Assembly: GCF_030813435.1 (NCBI RefSeq)
Contig: NZ_JAUSUG010000011.1
Coordinates: forward strand, 1 to 64,000
Reading direction: 5' to 3'
Length of the DNA: 64,000 nt
Source of the DNA: Evansella vedderi
Lineage (GTDB): Bacteria > Bacillota > Bacilli > Bacillales > Salisediminibacteriaceae
In this document: positions 1-7,923 of the stretch, in pieces
How the letters are laid out: every line of letters begins with the position of its first letter
Numbering within the stretch: position 1 is the stretch's first letter
Notes under the pieces: model-generated
The model's input: only the letters and a program-made list of their open reading frames with translations
Told to the model about the DNA's origin: nothing
Databases searched by the model: none
Position numbers and translations under genes: made by a program

Positions 1-333
1 ATTTTCCAAAGGGAAATAGGGTTTTGAAGTCGTTTTAGCTTCGTAGTAAAGGCTCATTGATTTGTAAGTGCCATCAAAATCAACTGTCGATTTTTCATCA
101 AAGACCGCTTTAGTTATCATTCCACTTTGCTTATCGAATTTTAGCGGTTTTATAGGAGTTGGGCGCTTATGTATAATCGCGATCCCTAATTGTTCATATT
201 TTTGATTAGTCAGATCCAAATCCTCTTCAAAAGCCATCCCTCTGTTTCCGTACTTTAACTTGTTAAGCGGGTCCCCCGTCCATTCACTTTTTATTAACTT
301 CCTATACTCTGTAATTGACATTTTATCGGCCAT
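1..333 (-). CDS. recU: RecU-like Holliday junction resolvase, partial (C-terminus beyond window)
   Basis: The 111 visible residues match the N-terminal half of RecU, the Holliday-junction resolvase of Firmicutes that resolves recombination intermediates. Visible family signatures are NRGMAFEEDLDLTNQ, IAIIHKRPTPI and the nuclease-core strand YYEAKTTS. RecU belongs to the restriction-endonuclease-like nucleases. The ATG at 333 is preceded by GAGGTGATCC. The gene is last in a leftward run after the DUF3006 and membrane proteins. It is shorter at the N-terminus than chromosomal RecU, which suggests a plasmid or phage version. The C-terminal part lies left of the window, so integrity cannot be judged. 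Confidence 0.9.
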   Translation of the reverse strand, partial: MADKMSITEYRKLIKSEWTGDPLNKLKYGNRGMAFEEDLDLTNQKYEQLGIAIIHKRPTPIKPLKFDKQSGMITKAVFDEKSTVDFDGTYKSMSLYYEAKTTSKPYFPLEN

Positions 334-412
334 TGGATCACCTCATTTGAATTTGTCGCTTCTCAATTAAATAACTTTAGTAGAGTCTTTTAAATCGAAA
401 AGTGAAACAGAG

Positions 413-754
413 TTACATAATAATACGCAAAAAAACGTCAATAAAAATCCAGAATAAAACTTTATATGCTATAGTGAACACTCCTAATCCCATGCCAACC
501 CAACCGAAAAAACCTGCTACTTTTGATTTTCTTCCTATCGCCCCTAGAATTATCGCTGTTATCCAAAGCGGGAATGAGAACCACCCAAATATCGGGAATG
601 TACTTAACAAGAAACCTATTACACCAACAACAGAAGAGGCGGTTGCACATAGATTTTGTATGAGCTTTTTCGGTCCTAGTTCCTTAACAGCACTATCGAA
701 AAGGTTATCTAAAATCATAAGATCATAATTGTGCTTTTCGGTATTTCTATTCAT
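413..754 (-). CDS. small membrane protein, unknown function
   Basis: A 113-residue protein with a charged N-terminus of about 30 residues, then a glycine-rich hydrophobic region that can form three membrane segments (about 38-58, 60-75 and 84-108). No family is recognised. It sits between RecU and the DUF3006 gene in the same orientation, so it is probably co-transcribed with them. A purine-rich GGGGGAGATGAG stretch lies upstream of the ATG, though its spacing is long. Confidence 0.6.
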   Translation of the reverse strand: MNRNTEKHNYDLMILDNLFDSAVKELGPKKLIQNLCATASSVVGVIGFLLSTFPIFGWFSFPLWITAIILGAIGRKSKVAGFFGWVGMGLGVFTIAYKVLFWIFIDVFLRIIM

Positions 755-780
755 TTGAAAATCTCATCTCCCCCATTTAA

Positions 781-1044
781 TTACTTTTTTCTTTTTAACG
801 AGCTCCTTCGTCGCAATAACTCCATTTTGTTTTGTATCCGTCGCTTAGTGCTATTAGTTGTTTCCTGGTCGATTAACATTTCAATAATCTTATTGTTTTT
901 AATAACGACATGAAGCCATGTACCTTCTTTTGCTCCGTCTACTACTTGTTCTAAAGGAATAACATGCTCATTTTCTTCATCACCGACAATAATAACAGCG
1001 TACTTATCATCTACGATTCGATCTATTACTGCTTTCATAAACAT
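781..1044 (-). CDS. DUF3006 family protein
   Basis: The protein begins MFMKAVIDRIVDDKYAVIIVGD and has the short beta-rich layout and lysine-rich tail typical of DUF3006. Such proteins are often encoded beside ComEC-type metallo-hydrolases, as here (1688-2974). The start at 1044 is preferred because GGAGAGGTGAGA lies directly upstream; a longer start at 1062 would overlap the thioredoxin-like gene. The molecular function of the family is unknown. Identification rests on the N-terminal motif and the neighbourhood. Confidence 0.72.
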   Translation of the reverse strand: MFMKAVIDRIVDDKYAVIIVGDEENEHVIPLEQVVDGAKEGTWLHVVIKNNKIIEMLIDQETTNSTKRRIQNKMELLRRRSSLKRKK

Positions 1045-1058
1045 TCTCACCTCTCCGA

Positions 1059-1493
1059 TCAATATAATCCGGGCCTCATAAAGAACTCCTCGTATATATT
1101 ATCCTTTTGTGGACCATTTAAATTCGAGTGCCACATATCATCTTTAAACAATGCTACAGAAGGAATTGTAGGTCTTCCGTAATTCCCCCACGTATTAGCT
1201 GAACTAGACGGAACAAAAACGTTCAAAGCATATAGGTCTACATCCAATTCCTCTGCTAAAGGTATAATAATCTCCGCTACTTCTTCGCATTCTTCACATG
1301 CTGGTTCATAGAAAAATACAAAAAACTCAGCTTTTTCTTCAACTTTTTCGGAAAGTTGTTGAGCTGATATTTCATTTTTAAAAAGCGGGTTATCATTCTG
1401 GTCATTTGTATTTCCATCGAAAATATTAGAATAGATCACAACCCCAACTGTCATTATAATTGCAAATAGAGCAAACCATCTTACAGATAACAT
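1059..1493 (-). CDS. membrane-anchored thioredoxin-like protein
   Basis: About 144 residues. An N-terminal transmembrane anchor (about 5-23) is followed by an extracellular thioredoxin-like domain with FFVFFYEPACEECEEV, where CEEC fits the CxxC redox motif. The segment YGRPTIPSVALF resembles the cis-proline loop of thioredoxins. It would act outside the membrane in disulfide exchange. The ATG at 1493 follows AGGTGATTAAA; a GTG at 1502 is the alternative. It lies between a DUF3006 gene and a ComEC-like gene, so a role in maturing secreted neighbours is a reasonable inference. Confidence 0.75.
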   Translation of the reverse strand: MLSVRWFALFAIIMTVGVVIYSNIFDGNTNDQNDNPLFKNEISAQQLSEKVEEKAEFFVFFYEPACEECEEVAEIIIPLAEELDVDLYALNVFVPSSSANTWGNYGRPTIPSVALFKDDMWHSNLNGPQKDNIYEEFFMRPGLY

Positions 1494-1498
1494 TTTAA

Positions 1499-1627
1499 TC
1501 ACCTATTAATCGTAACAACTAGATTGATAATATGAGCCGTATAACAAATGGCGTTTTTCTCTAAAACATCAGTTTTGTTTATTTTTTCATGTAGCTCTTC
1601 ATATGAGTTAATAGCTGCAATCGCCAT
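1499..1627 (-). CDS. 42-residue small protein
   Basis: A short reading frame starting MAIAAINSYEELHEKINKTD and ending at a TGA that overlaps the start region of the thioredoxin-like gene. The ATG is preceded by AAGGAG at good spacing. The tight overlap suggests translational coupling. No family is recognised. It may be a small protein or a translated leader for the next gene. Confidence 0.5.
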   Translation of the reverse strand: MAIAAINSYEELHEKINKTDVLEKNAICYTAHIINLVVTINR

Positions 1628-1651
1628 TAAAACCAACTCCTTTTTATAATT

Positions 1652-1680
1652 CAGGCTGCTGATGTTACATCAACAGCCTG
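1652..1680 (-). terminator. strong hairpin after the ComEC-like gene
   Basis: CAGGCTG and CAGCCTG arms, extended by TGATG/CATCA, form a stem of about 12 bp just downstream of the hydrolase stop codon. There is no clear U-tract on the minus strand, so it may be an RNA-stability or attenuating hairpin instead of a classical terminator. Confidence 0.45.
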
Positions 1681-1687
1681 AAAATAC

Positions 1688-2974
1688 TTATTTTACACAT
1701 GCCAACCCTTCATCTTTTATATCACTCACTCGACTCGCACCAATCCCTGAAATAGCTGTCAGTCCATCTAGAGTTTCATATGGTCTTAATTCGATCAATT
1801 GCTCCGCTCTACTCTCGCCTATGTGTATTAGGTTCACTAATTCCTCTACAGGAGCACTATTAATATCAATACAACTCGGTTCAGAAGTAACTGTTTCAGT
1901 TTCTTCCGTATTAGGCTCGGACTCTTCAGAGGTGCTTATATTTCCATTACGTTCCGATGTGATGTCATAAGCGAATCCATCAGTTGTGACGACAATTGTT
2001 CCATGGACAGCAGTTCCATATAGAATAATCCCTAGTGAATCTAGGTTTGATAAAACTGGTTGGTGGGGATGGCCATATTGGTTGTCCTTCCCGTAGGAAG
2101 CAATAGCAAAGTCAGGGTTTACAGCTTCCAAAAACTCCATTGTTGAAGAGGTTCGAGAACCATGATGACCTAGCTGTAACACTTGAGCTTGTAGACTCTC
2201 ATAATTCCCATCTGTACGTTTAGCGCGTTCTAAAATTTCGTATTCAGTTTGATACTCAGCATCTCCAGTAAGAACAACAGCAAAGTCATGATAAATCACT
2301 CGGATACCTATAGAACCTTCGTGTAGATCTCCTGTGAGCTTTTCTGGATTGATAACTTCAATGGTTAATGGTCCTAGTTCATGCACTTCTCCGGCACGAG
2401 GTTCATGATAATTAGTATCTTCACTGGCAAGAATGGCATCAAGTGTTCTTTCAAAAGTTTGTGTTGTATGTTCGTCCCCGCTCATCCACACAGTTCCTAC
2501 TTCGAAGTTTTCGAGAATTTTATCGGCTTGTCCTATGTGATCAGCGTGAGGATGTGATAAAATCATATACATCAAAGAGTCTAGACTATCAATACTTTTT
2601 AAGTACTCAACAACATCATTTCGGTCATGTCTTCCAACGTCAAAAATCATAGAATACACAATTTCGTTATCAACGATATATTTAAAAAGAGTGGAGTCCC
2701 CCTGACCTACGTCTATAAAGTGAATTTGTAACTCGCCGTTATATTCACTTGAACCCATTTGCTCCACTTCTTCGTCAGGTGTAGAATTAGAATCACCATC
2801 ACTTGACTCCTCTTCTATTGCATCTTCATCAGCAGTTACCTCTGTTGTTTCTTCTGGAGGATTTGCAGAAACATTTGACGAAGATTCCTCACACCCTATT
2901 AGAAAACTAAACAGTGATAAAATAAGCATTAAAGTAAATAAATGTTTCACAAGTGATTTTCTTTCCGTGAACAT
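1688..2974 (-). CDS. secreted ComEC/Rec2-like metallo-beta-lactamase lipoprotein with C-terminal HhH domain
   Basis: 428 residues. A signal peptide ends in the lipobox FLIGC (Cys about 28), followed by a Ser/Glu-rich linker. A metallo-beta-lactamase domain like the soluble domain of ComEC follows, with HFIDVGQGDST, HPHADHIG, VVLTGDAE and LGHHGSRTSS carrying the metal ligands. The C-terminal 60 residues (IDINSAPVEELVNL, ISGIGASRVSDI) form a ComEA-type helix-hairpin-helix DNA-binding domain. Predicted role: an extracellular lipid-anchored DNA-binding hydrolase, probably a nuclease. It lacks the ComEC membrane channel, so it cannot transport DNA alone. ATG follows GGGGGAG. Confidence 0.88.
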   Translation of the reverse strand: MFTERKSLVKHLFTLMLILSLFSFLIGCEESSSNVSANPPEETTEVTADEDAIEEESSDGDSNSTPDEEVEQMGSSEYNGELQIHFIDVGQGDSTLFKYIVDNEIVYSMIFDVGRHDRNDVVEYLKSIDSLDSLMYMILSHPHADHIGQADKILENFEVGTVWMSGDEHTTQTFERTLDAILASEDTNYHEPRAGEVHELGPLTIEVINPEKLTGDLHEGSIGIRVIYHDFAVVLTGDAEYQTEYEILERAKRTDGNYESLQAQVLQLGHHGSRTSSTMEFLEAVNPDFAIASYGKDNQYGHPHQPVLSNLDSLGIILYGTAVHGTIVVTTDGFAYDITSERNGNISTSEESEPNTEETETVTSEPSCIDINSAPVEELVNLIHIGESRAEQLIELRPYETLDGLTAISGIGASRVSDIKDEGLACVK

Positions 2975-3076
2975 TGTAAAAATCTCCCCCTTTATTATCT
3001 TGGTTACATTCTACCTAACAGCTGGTTAACTTTCATTTTTTGAAGTGGTTATTTTGTTGTCTTAAATCCCTTTTCT

Positions 3077-4276
3077 TTATTTCGGACCATAATAGGTGAA
3101 GGGCTTTAAATCTAATCTGGTCACAATGTTTTTTAATTTTCTTTCTAAACCTTCAAACTTAGGTATTAGATCTTCCTTCTCCAAAGCAATAAAATTGTAT
3201 TGTTCTAATGATGAAAAGTAATTAATTTTATGTTTCATCAACTCTTTATGCTCCGTAGGATAATGACCACAATACTCCATAATAATAGGCTTAGAACCTA
3301 TATAAACAATCCAACCAGGTACATAAAATTTATTCTCTTTAGTTGAAAGTGTGAAAAGTTCTTTTCCAACCTCTAAAGAAGGGACGTAATGCACAATCCC
3401 TTGATAAGAAAGGTAATTATCAATGTGTTTTTCAATTTCTGAATTAACATAATCATGATCTTTAGACTTATCGTGCCATAAAATCATATCTTCTTCGGAA
3501 CGAGCAAAGACTGTAATAGCCTTTCTCTTACGATCAACTTTGGGTTTCGAATATAGTATAATTTTACGCTGTACTCTAAAATCGACTTCACAATACCCCA
3601 TTTTTTCAAGATACTCTTTCATAACCACGACATTAGTGTATATAAAAGAACCATCTTCATCTATTTCCCTTTTTAAAGTGAGTAACAGATTGCCACTTTT
3701 AACATTCCTGCTGCATTTGAAAATAGTACCTACAATAAAACGTTTGTGTTTTTTCAATGATTTTTTCTTATCCAGTTTTAAAATGTCTTGGACTTCAGGA
3801 ATGATTTCGCGAACCTTAAAGCTTTTCTTGCTGATCTTAAATTTGAAGCTTAACGCCTTATCGTTTTCATTAGATTTAATAAGGTCATACATATCCTGTA
3901 TAAACATCATGCTTATTTTGGCTTTAGGGACAGATCTTGTTTTAGTTACACTTTCATATGATTGGTGTTTATATGCCCTGGATGAAGGTAACGAAATGGA
4001 TGGGTATTTTTTATCAACTGTTAAATGAGTGTCCCCATCAACAAATAAAGTAAATGTTAGGTTAGACCCCTGCCTATTCACCATTACAGTATCAGAAGGG
4101 TAATGACTGACCTTATCTTCTATACTGTTGGAAAAATAATCACAAGTGTGAGAGCTTCTGTTTTTAACTACAAAATGATCCCTTCTATTTTTAGGTCTTC
4201 TGATACTCATTTTCCCTCTAGGGCAAAAAGGGCAAATCAATTCCCCATGTATTGCTTCATCATAATCCCTAGCCAT
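3077..4276 (-). CDS. CoiA-like zinc-ribbon / nuclease-fold protein
   Basis: About 399 residues from the ATG at 4276 (AAGGAAG upstream). The N-terminus has HGELICPFCPRGKM followed by SSHTCDYF, a Cys/His cluster like the N-terminal zinc-binding part of competence protein CoiA. The C-terminal third has PGWIVYIGSKPIIMEYCGHY, compatible with a PD-(D/E)xK-type nuclease core. Function is unproven; a DNA-processing role is inferred from the architecture and the nearby ComEC-like and RecU genes. A near-perfect Shine-Dalgarno lies further upstream, eight bases before an ATA codon at 4313-4315 (see findings), so the real N-terminus may be 13 residues longer. A type-A attenuator leader precedes it. Confidence 0.55.
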   Translation of the reverse strand: MARDYDEAIHGELICPFCPRGKMSIRRPKNRRDHFVVKNRSSHTCDYFSNSIEDKVSHYPSDTVMVNRQGSNLTFTLFVDGDTHLTVDKKYPSISLPSSRAYKHQSYESVTKTRSVPKAKISMMFIQDMYDLIKSNENDKALSFKFKISKKSFKVREIIPEVQDILKLDKKKSLKKHKRFIVGTIFKCSRNVKSGNLLLTLKREIDEDGSFIYTNVVVMKEYLEKMGYCEVDFRVQRKIILYSKPKVDRKRKAITVFARSEEDMILWHDKSKDHDYVNSEIEKHIDNYLSYQGIVHYVPSLEVGKELFTLSTKENKFYVPGWIVYIGSKPIIMEYCGHYPTEHKELMKHKINYFSSLEQYNFIALEKEDLIPKFEGLERKLKNIVTRLDLKPFTYYGPK

Positions 4277-4350
4277 AATTACTTCCTTACGATGACCGTA
4301 CCTTGCTTTATATATGATAATCACCTCCTCGCAATAGGGAATATGTTCAT

Positions 4351-4441
4351 AAAAAACAAAAAACCACAAACTAAGCCTTTCTTATAAGGCCACAGCTTGC
4401 GGTGCTTCCACAATTATATTTATTCAATTGGATAAAAACAA
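4351..4441 (-). promoter_or_regulatory. promoter plus type-A attenuator leader
   Basis: On the minus strand TTGTTT (4436-4441), 17 bases and TATAAT (4413-4418) form a good sigma-A promoter. Immediately downstream comes GTGGAAGCACCGCAAGC, pairing with GTTTGTGG ahead of TTTTTTG. The CoiA-like gene's ribosome-binding site follows. The layout matches the other type-A leaders. Confidence 0.65.
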
Positions 4442-4468
4442 AGCTCTTAAACTTATTTTATCATACAT

Positions 4469-4828
4469 TTAAACTGTCTGGAAAGAGGGGGATTGCTTCG
4501 CTACATATTTAAAGTCAGCCACTTTTTGAAACCTTCTGTCTTGCAAATAGGATAAAATGTTGTGCAAAGCAGAGATTTGTTTCAGTATTTTCTTCTCAAA
4601 CCCTGAAGGCATTATATCCATTAGGTGTCGTTGATATTCATAGATATTTTCTAAAGTAATGTGTTCTTTGCTAAAACGCATATTTTTGTTCATTTCGAAC
4701 CATACGGAAAATTGACTGAGAGTTAAAATAGTAGTTTGAATAACCCTTTTATCGGCCTTCTCATTTTTAAGATGACTTTCCACACCTTCTAACAGTTCCC
4801 TAAAATGATTATAATTGATTACTTTCAT
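4469..4828 (-). CDS. lone recombinase core-binding (phage integrase SAM-like) domain
   Basis: About 119 residues. The pattern of a helical block containing TLSQFSVWFEMN, then ENIYEYQRHLMD, then ISALHNILSYLQDRR resembles the N-terminal SAM-like core-binding domain of tyrosine recombinases. There is no catalytic domain: the frame stops, and no Arg-His-x-x-Arg-Tyr segment follows in the next gene. It may be a DNA-binding accessory protein or a remnant. Its start overlaps the upstream membrane-protein gene, and the ATG at 4828 follows GTGGTGA. Assignment is by pattern only. Confidence 0.5.
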   Translation of the reverse strand: MKVINYNHFRELLEGVESHLKNEKADKRVIQTTILTLSQFSVWFEMNKNMRFSKEHITLENIYEYQRHLMDIMPSGFEKKILKQISALHNILSYLQDRRFQKVADFKYVAKQSPSFQTV

Positions 4829-5234
4829 TGTATTCACCACGCTTATTTGTATTATCTAAATGATATATATACTTTAACTCTCTTCTTTGTATGATTTTAT
4901 ATGGTTTGGGATCCAAATTCATCTTTATCAATAAATCTTCGTTTATATGATAATATCCATCCTTATAAACAACAACTGGTAGTTTTTTTTGTAGGTCATA
5001 CAATTCATTCTTATATGGGTTGGACCAAAGTAAATAACGATATCCTGTAAACAAATAGGTTGAGCTAAATAGCGTGAAAACACCGACCAGTAAAAGTGGT
5101 TTTGTAAGGCTTGTTTCCTCCCTGAAAACTAATTCAATGCTATAATTAAGACATAACAGAATAGAAATTATAGATAGAGGGATGATGAAAACAAGCCATT
5201 TTTTACTCGGTGAACGAAAAGGTGCTTTGTTCAT
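4809..5234 (-). CDS. membrane protein with cytoplasmic tail, unknown
   Basis: 141 residues with two hydrophobic segments (about 12-31 and 45-64) and a charged C-terminal domain of about 75 residues. The start overlaps the stop of the 85-residue protein upstream by four bases, indicating an operon. No family is recognised. Confidence 0.6.
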   Translation of the reverse strand: MNKAPFRSPSKKWLVFIIPLSIISILLCLNYSIELVFREETSLTKPLLLVGVFTLFSSTYLFTGYRYLLWSNPYKNELYDLQKKLPVVVYKDGYYHINEDLLIKMNLDPKPYKIIQRRELKYIYHLDNTNKRGEYNESNQL

Positions 5235-5488
5235 TCTCTATATGGTTCAATGAATCGTAGCTCTTCTTCGCTGAATCCTAAACGGAAATTTGCTTCATGG
5301 AATGCAGCGGAGTTTACGTGTTGATGGATTAAAGTATCCATTCCTTCAAATTCTTTTTTCGCTTGCTTCTTTTGCTCAGGGGTTCCATAGTTCATCATCC
5401 CCAGGATAAGAGAATACTTTTCCATCAATACTGCTGTATCGAGCTGATTCATATCTTCAATTGTTGGTCTATTGATTGGTAAACTCAT
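5231..5488 (-). CDS. 85-residue hypothetical protein
   Basis: A soluble, mostly helical, acidic protein (MSLPINRPTIEDMNQ...) with AGGGAGG upstream of the ATG. It is first in the 5.5-4.5 kb operon, with a possible promoter (TTAAAC, 16 bases, TATATA) in the 5500-5540 region. No family is recognised. Confidence 0.6.
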   Translation of the reverse strand: MSLPINRPTIEDMNQLDTAVLMEKYSLILGMMNYGTPEQKKQAKKEFEGMDTLIHQHVNSAAFHEANFRLGFSEEELRFIEPYRE

Positions 5489-5643
5489 TTTTAAAACGCC
5501 TCCCTATATATAGTGTATCGTTCTATATGTTTAAGGATATATTGTAGGTCCAACATGGTGCAAATTTTGAAAAGGTTAATTTGTTTTAGGATAAACCATT
5601 CAATCATATAACAGTAATTCGGTACATCTATTACGATCGGACA

Positions 5644-6405
5644 TCATCCCTTCTTATCAAACAAACTCAGTAAATCTTTTACAAACTTATAAGCCTGGTC
5701 TATATGATAGAGTGCCTTATCTTCAACATTACTGAAATTAGGTTCTCTCCCTAAGTCCGTTAAGACATACATTCGTTTAGAACGTCTGTAGTCATCATCC
5801 CATTCCCCTTCAATCCAAGCTAGTTCAACCATTCCTTTAATAACTTCATAAAAGTAGGAGTCACTTGTGGTCCAGCTGTAACGTTCCTTCATGTATTGAT
5901 AAACCTCATACCCATGTATGCGCCGGTTATGGTGGTGGAGATGTTTCAGCACAACGTATTGAATAAATGAAGCAACATCAATTAACTTACTGATGTATTT
6001 ACGATCATCATCTTCTAACACCACAGGGATATCTTTCCACTGGTTCCTAGCATCGTCCCTCATTTTCTTAAGAACAATAAGGATTCTTTCACAGCTCTTA
6101 CCATAAACTGAAAAGTAAGTATTATAGGTTTCTTCTCCTTTATTTGTGAGGGAGAAGATTTTTTTACGCCCATCAGGATTAAATGCGATTAGACCTTCTA
6201 TTTCCATTTCTTGTACGGTTTTGTAGACATAGGAACGGGACTTTTCCCGCTTCGGCAACGGATAGGTTTCGTTAAATGACTTGTATAGGTCTGCTGTTGA
6301 ACGGGGAATACTCTTTAACTCTCTAAGGACGTATATTTTGATGACTTCTTTACGTGTTAAACCTAACTTTCCTTCTGTAAGTGTTTTTTCCGCTACACTC
6401 TCCAT
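5644..6405 (-). CDS. double PadR-type winged-helix regulator
   Basis: 253 residues containing two PadR-like winged-helix units. Unit one spans about 20-90, with the wing and third helix near SRSYVYKTVQEMEIEGLI and IFSLTNKGEE. Unit two spans about 145-225, with HGYEVYQYMKERY, YFYEVIKGMVELAWI and YVLTDLGRE. PadR proteins are usually dimers of single units, so this fusion may be a covalent dimer. AAGGAGG precedes the ATG. The promoter region carries an inverted-repeat box duplicated near 6850, a likely operator for this or another regulator. Confidence 0.7.
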   Translation of the reverse strand: MESVAEKTLTEGKLGLTRKEVIKIYVLRELKSIPRSTADLYKSFNETYPLPKREKSRSYVYKTVQEMEIEGLIAFNPDGRKKIFSLTNKGEETYNTYFSVYGKSCERILIVLKKMRDDARNQWKDIPVVLEDDDRKYISKLIDVASFIQYVVLKHLHHHNRRIHGYEVYQYMKERYSWTTSDSYFYEVIKGMVELAWIEGEWDDDYRRSKRMYVLTDLGREPNFSNVEDKALYHIDQAYKFVKDLLSLFDKKG

Positions 6406-6989
6406 GACTAATCCCTCCTTTCTTAACCCCCCAATAACCGTAAGAGGTCTATTATGTGTGCACCTTCATTCTATGTCCATATACAGTATAAAATAAAGTA
6501 CCTCGTTGGAGGACTCTCTGTATATATTCCCTACTCACCCCCTTCTTCCCTTCTTCCAATTACCTTTTCTTTTTAAACTTCCTATTGCTTCGGATAGATT
6601 CGTACTTATCTACTACATACGATTATTATCGATAGATTCGTATCTATCTCTCACAGGACGGAAAGGGGGGGAGTTGGACTGCCGCGCGCGTTAAGCAGGG
6701 GGTCAGCTCGGAAAAAAGTAGATCCTTTCCATCTCATGAGATAAGAAGAACAGTAGTTAAGATAAACTGACACACAGGCCTAAAATGAACTCATACGCAC
6801 TCAGGTTGGAGAGAAGGAAAAGAATGATATGTAAATATAATTCCTATTTGTCCTCCAACGAGATACTTTTAGTATAGTCTTTGGTGTAAATAAAATGACG
6901 GATGTTAAAAACTATAAAAAATTGATAGAACACCTTCTGCGTATTAAAAGACTATGAATCTATTATTTCATTTTGGAGCGGGACCGGAG
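6406..6989. promoter_or_regulatory. non-coding control region with paired 20-bp boxes
   Basis: No gene is seen in about 580 bases. The box GTCCTCCAACGAGRTACTTT occurs on the minus strand at about 6495-6514 and on the plus strand at about 6850-6869, each just upstream of a TATACT- or TATAGT-like -10 element. They are therefore divergent, about 330 bases apart. Between them is a direct repeat GATAGATTCGTA (6593 and 6631) whose second copy lies in a GATAGAT-TCGT-ATCTATC hairpin. The rightward element could drive a short RNA antisense to the 74-residue gene. Confidence 0.5.
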
Positions 6990-7214
6990 TTAATCCATCG
7001 GCTTTTCTCCAAACACAGGTGCTAGAGCATATAAGATGAAAGCTACAACAATAAGACCTAAAAGTGCACCAAGCTCACCTGAAAATAATGCATTTAAAGC
7101 CCCCATCGCACACAATGTTCCGAATATATTAAATGGAATACCTATTGGACCATTGCGAGTATGGTAGTGCCAAGTAAAGAAAATAACCGCTATTGTTAAT
7201 AAGCTAATAAACAT
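6990..7214 (-). CDS. 74-residue membrane protein
   Basis: Two or three hydrophobic segments separated by a short loop (HTRNGPIG) and a short polar tail. GAGAGGAGAACTAG precedes the ATG. It is preceded by a type-A attenuator leader, so it is one of the small genes under that control. No family is recognised. Confidence 0.6.
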   Translation of the reverse strand: MFISLLTIAVIFFTWHYHTRNGPIGIPFNIFGTLCAMGALNALFSGELGALLGLIVVAFILYALAPVFGEKPMD

Positions 7215-7236
7215 TCTAGTTCTCCTCTCTTAAACG

Positions 7237-7366
7237 CGAAAAAGCACGCAAATTCCCCTTTGTATATATACCTCATGTATATATAAGAGGAAATTACGTG
7301 CTTCGCAATTTCATGACGTTTTTTATTTGTTAACTCTATAATACCAAACTAATTTTAGATTGTTAA
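7237..7366 (-). promoter_or_regulatory. promoter plus type-A attenuator leader
   Basis: Promoter TTAACA (7361-7366), 17 bases, TATTAT (7338-7343). The leader contains GCGAAGCACGTAATTTCC pairing with GGGGAATTTGCGTGC and ending in TTTTT, with a nested TATATATAC/GTATATATA arm. The ribosome-binding site of the 74-residue gene begins about 20 bases later. Confidence 0.7.
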
Positions 7367-7370
7367 GAGT

Positions 7371-7691
7371 TTAACTCATAATTTCTTGTATCTTTTGTTT
7401 CGCTTGAACGTTTTCAAAAAAGTTCATCTCAGCATAAGAACGAGGATTCGGATTATCTGGTTCATCACCTTGTACCCCTTCTCTATTTAATTGAGATTGA
7501 AAATTCTCATGCGAACACCACTTTAACCCCCCGAAAGAGATCCACTTACTCCATGTAACTTCAACATTTTCAGGCTTCGGTAATTCATCTTTAAATAGTA
7601 AGTAATAATCTTTAAATTGTTCCTCCCATGTTTTATACGAATTGCCGAATAACATGACTAAATTATTACTGAATGTGATTCTGACTATCAT
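7371..7691 (-). CDS. 106-residue hypothetical protein
   Basis: A soluble protein (MIVRITFSNNLVMLFGNS...) rich in aromatic residues, with AAGGAAGGTGTAGC upstream of the ATG. It lies between the 61-residue gene and a promoter for the next unit. No family is recognised. Confidence 0.55.
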   Translation of the reverse strand: MIVRITFSNNLVMLFGNSYKTWEEQFKDYYLLFKDELPKPENVEVTWSKWISFGGLKWCSHENFQSQLNREGVQGDEPDNPNPRSYAEMNFFENVQAKQKIQEIMS

Positions 7692-7708
7692 CAGCTACAC
7701 CTTCCTTT

Positions 7709-7894
7709 TTATACTGACTCTCTTAATAACTCACTTTTATTCCTTTGCTGCTCGACAAATATGTTAAGCACTTGCTTACTGGTTTTTTCATCGAGCCTCT
7801 CAATAATCTTAAACACTTGATATTCTGATTTCGCATTGAGTAATTTGCGATAAATTTTAGAAGACTTATGAATAGTTGTATTTGGTTTAGCCAT
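7709..7894 (-). CDS. 61-residue basic helical protein
   Basis: A small, lysine-rich, mainly helical protein (MAKPNTTIHKSSKIYRKLLN...). It directly follows the exonuclease gene and probably shares its transcript. GGAGGAGAATTTGA precedes the ATG. No family is recognised. Confidence 0.55.
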   Translation of the reverse strand: MAKPNTTIHKSSKIYRKLLNAKSEYQVFKIIERLDEKTSKQVLNIFVEQQRNKSELLRESV

Positions 7895-7923
7895 TCAAAT
7901 TCTCCTCCCTATTAAAAAACTCA

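Noticed and set aside
6506-6694. Plus-strand 62-residue frame
   Set aside because: It crosses the operator boxes and a hairpin, lacks a ribosome-binding site and has no protein-like character.
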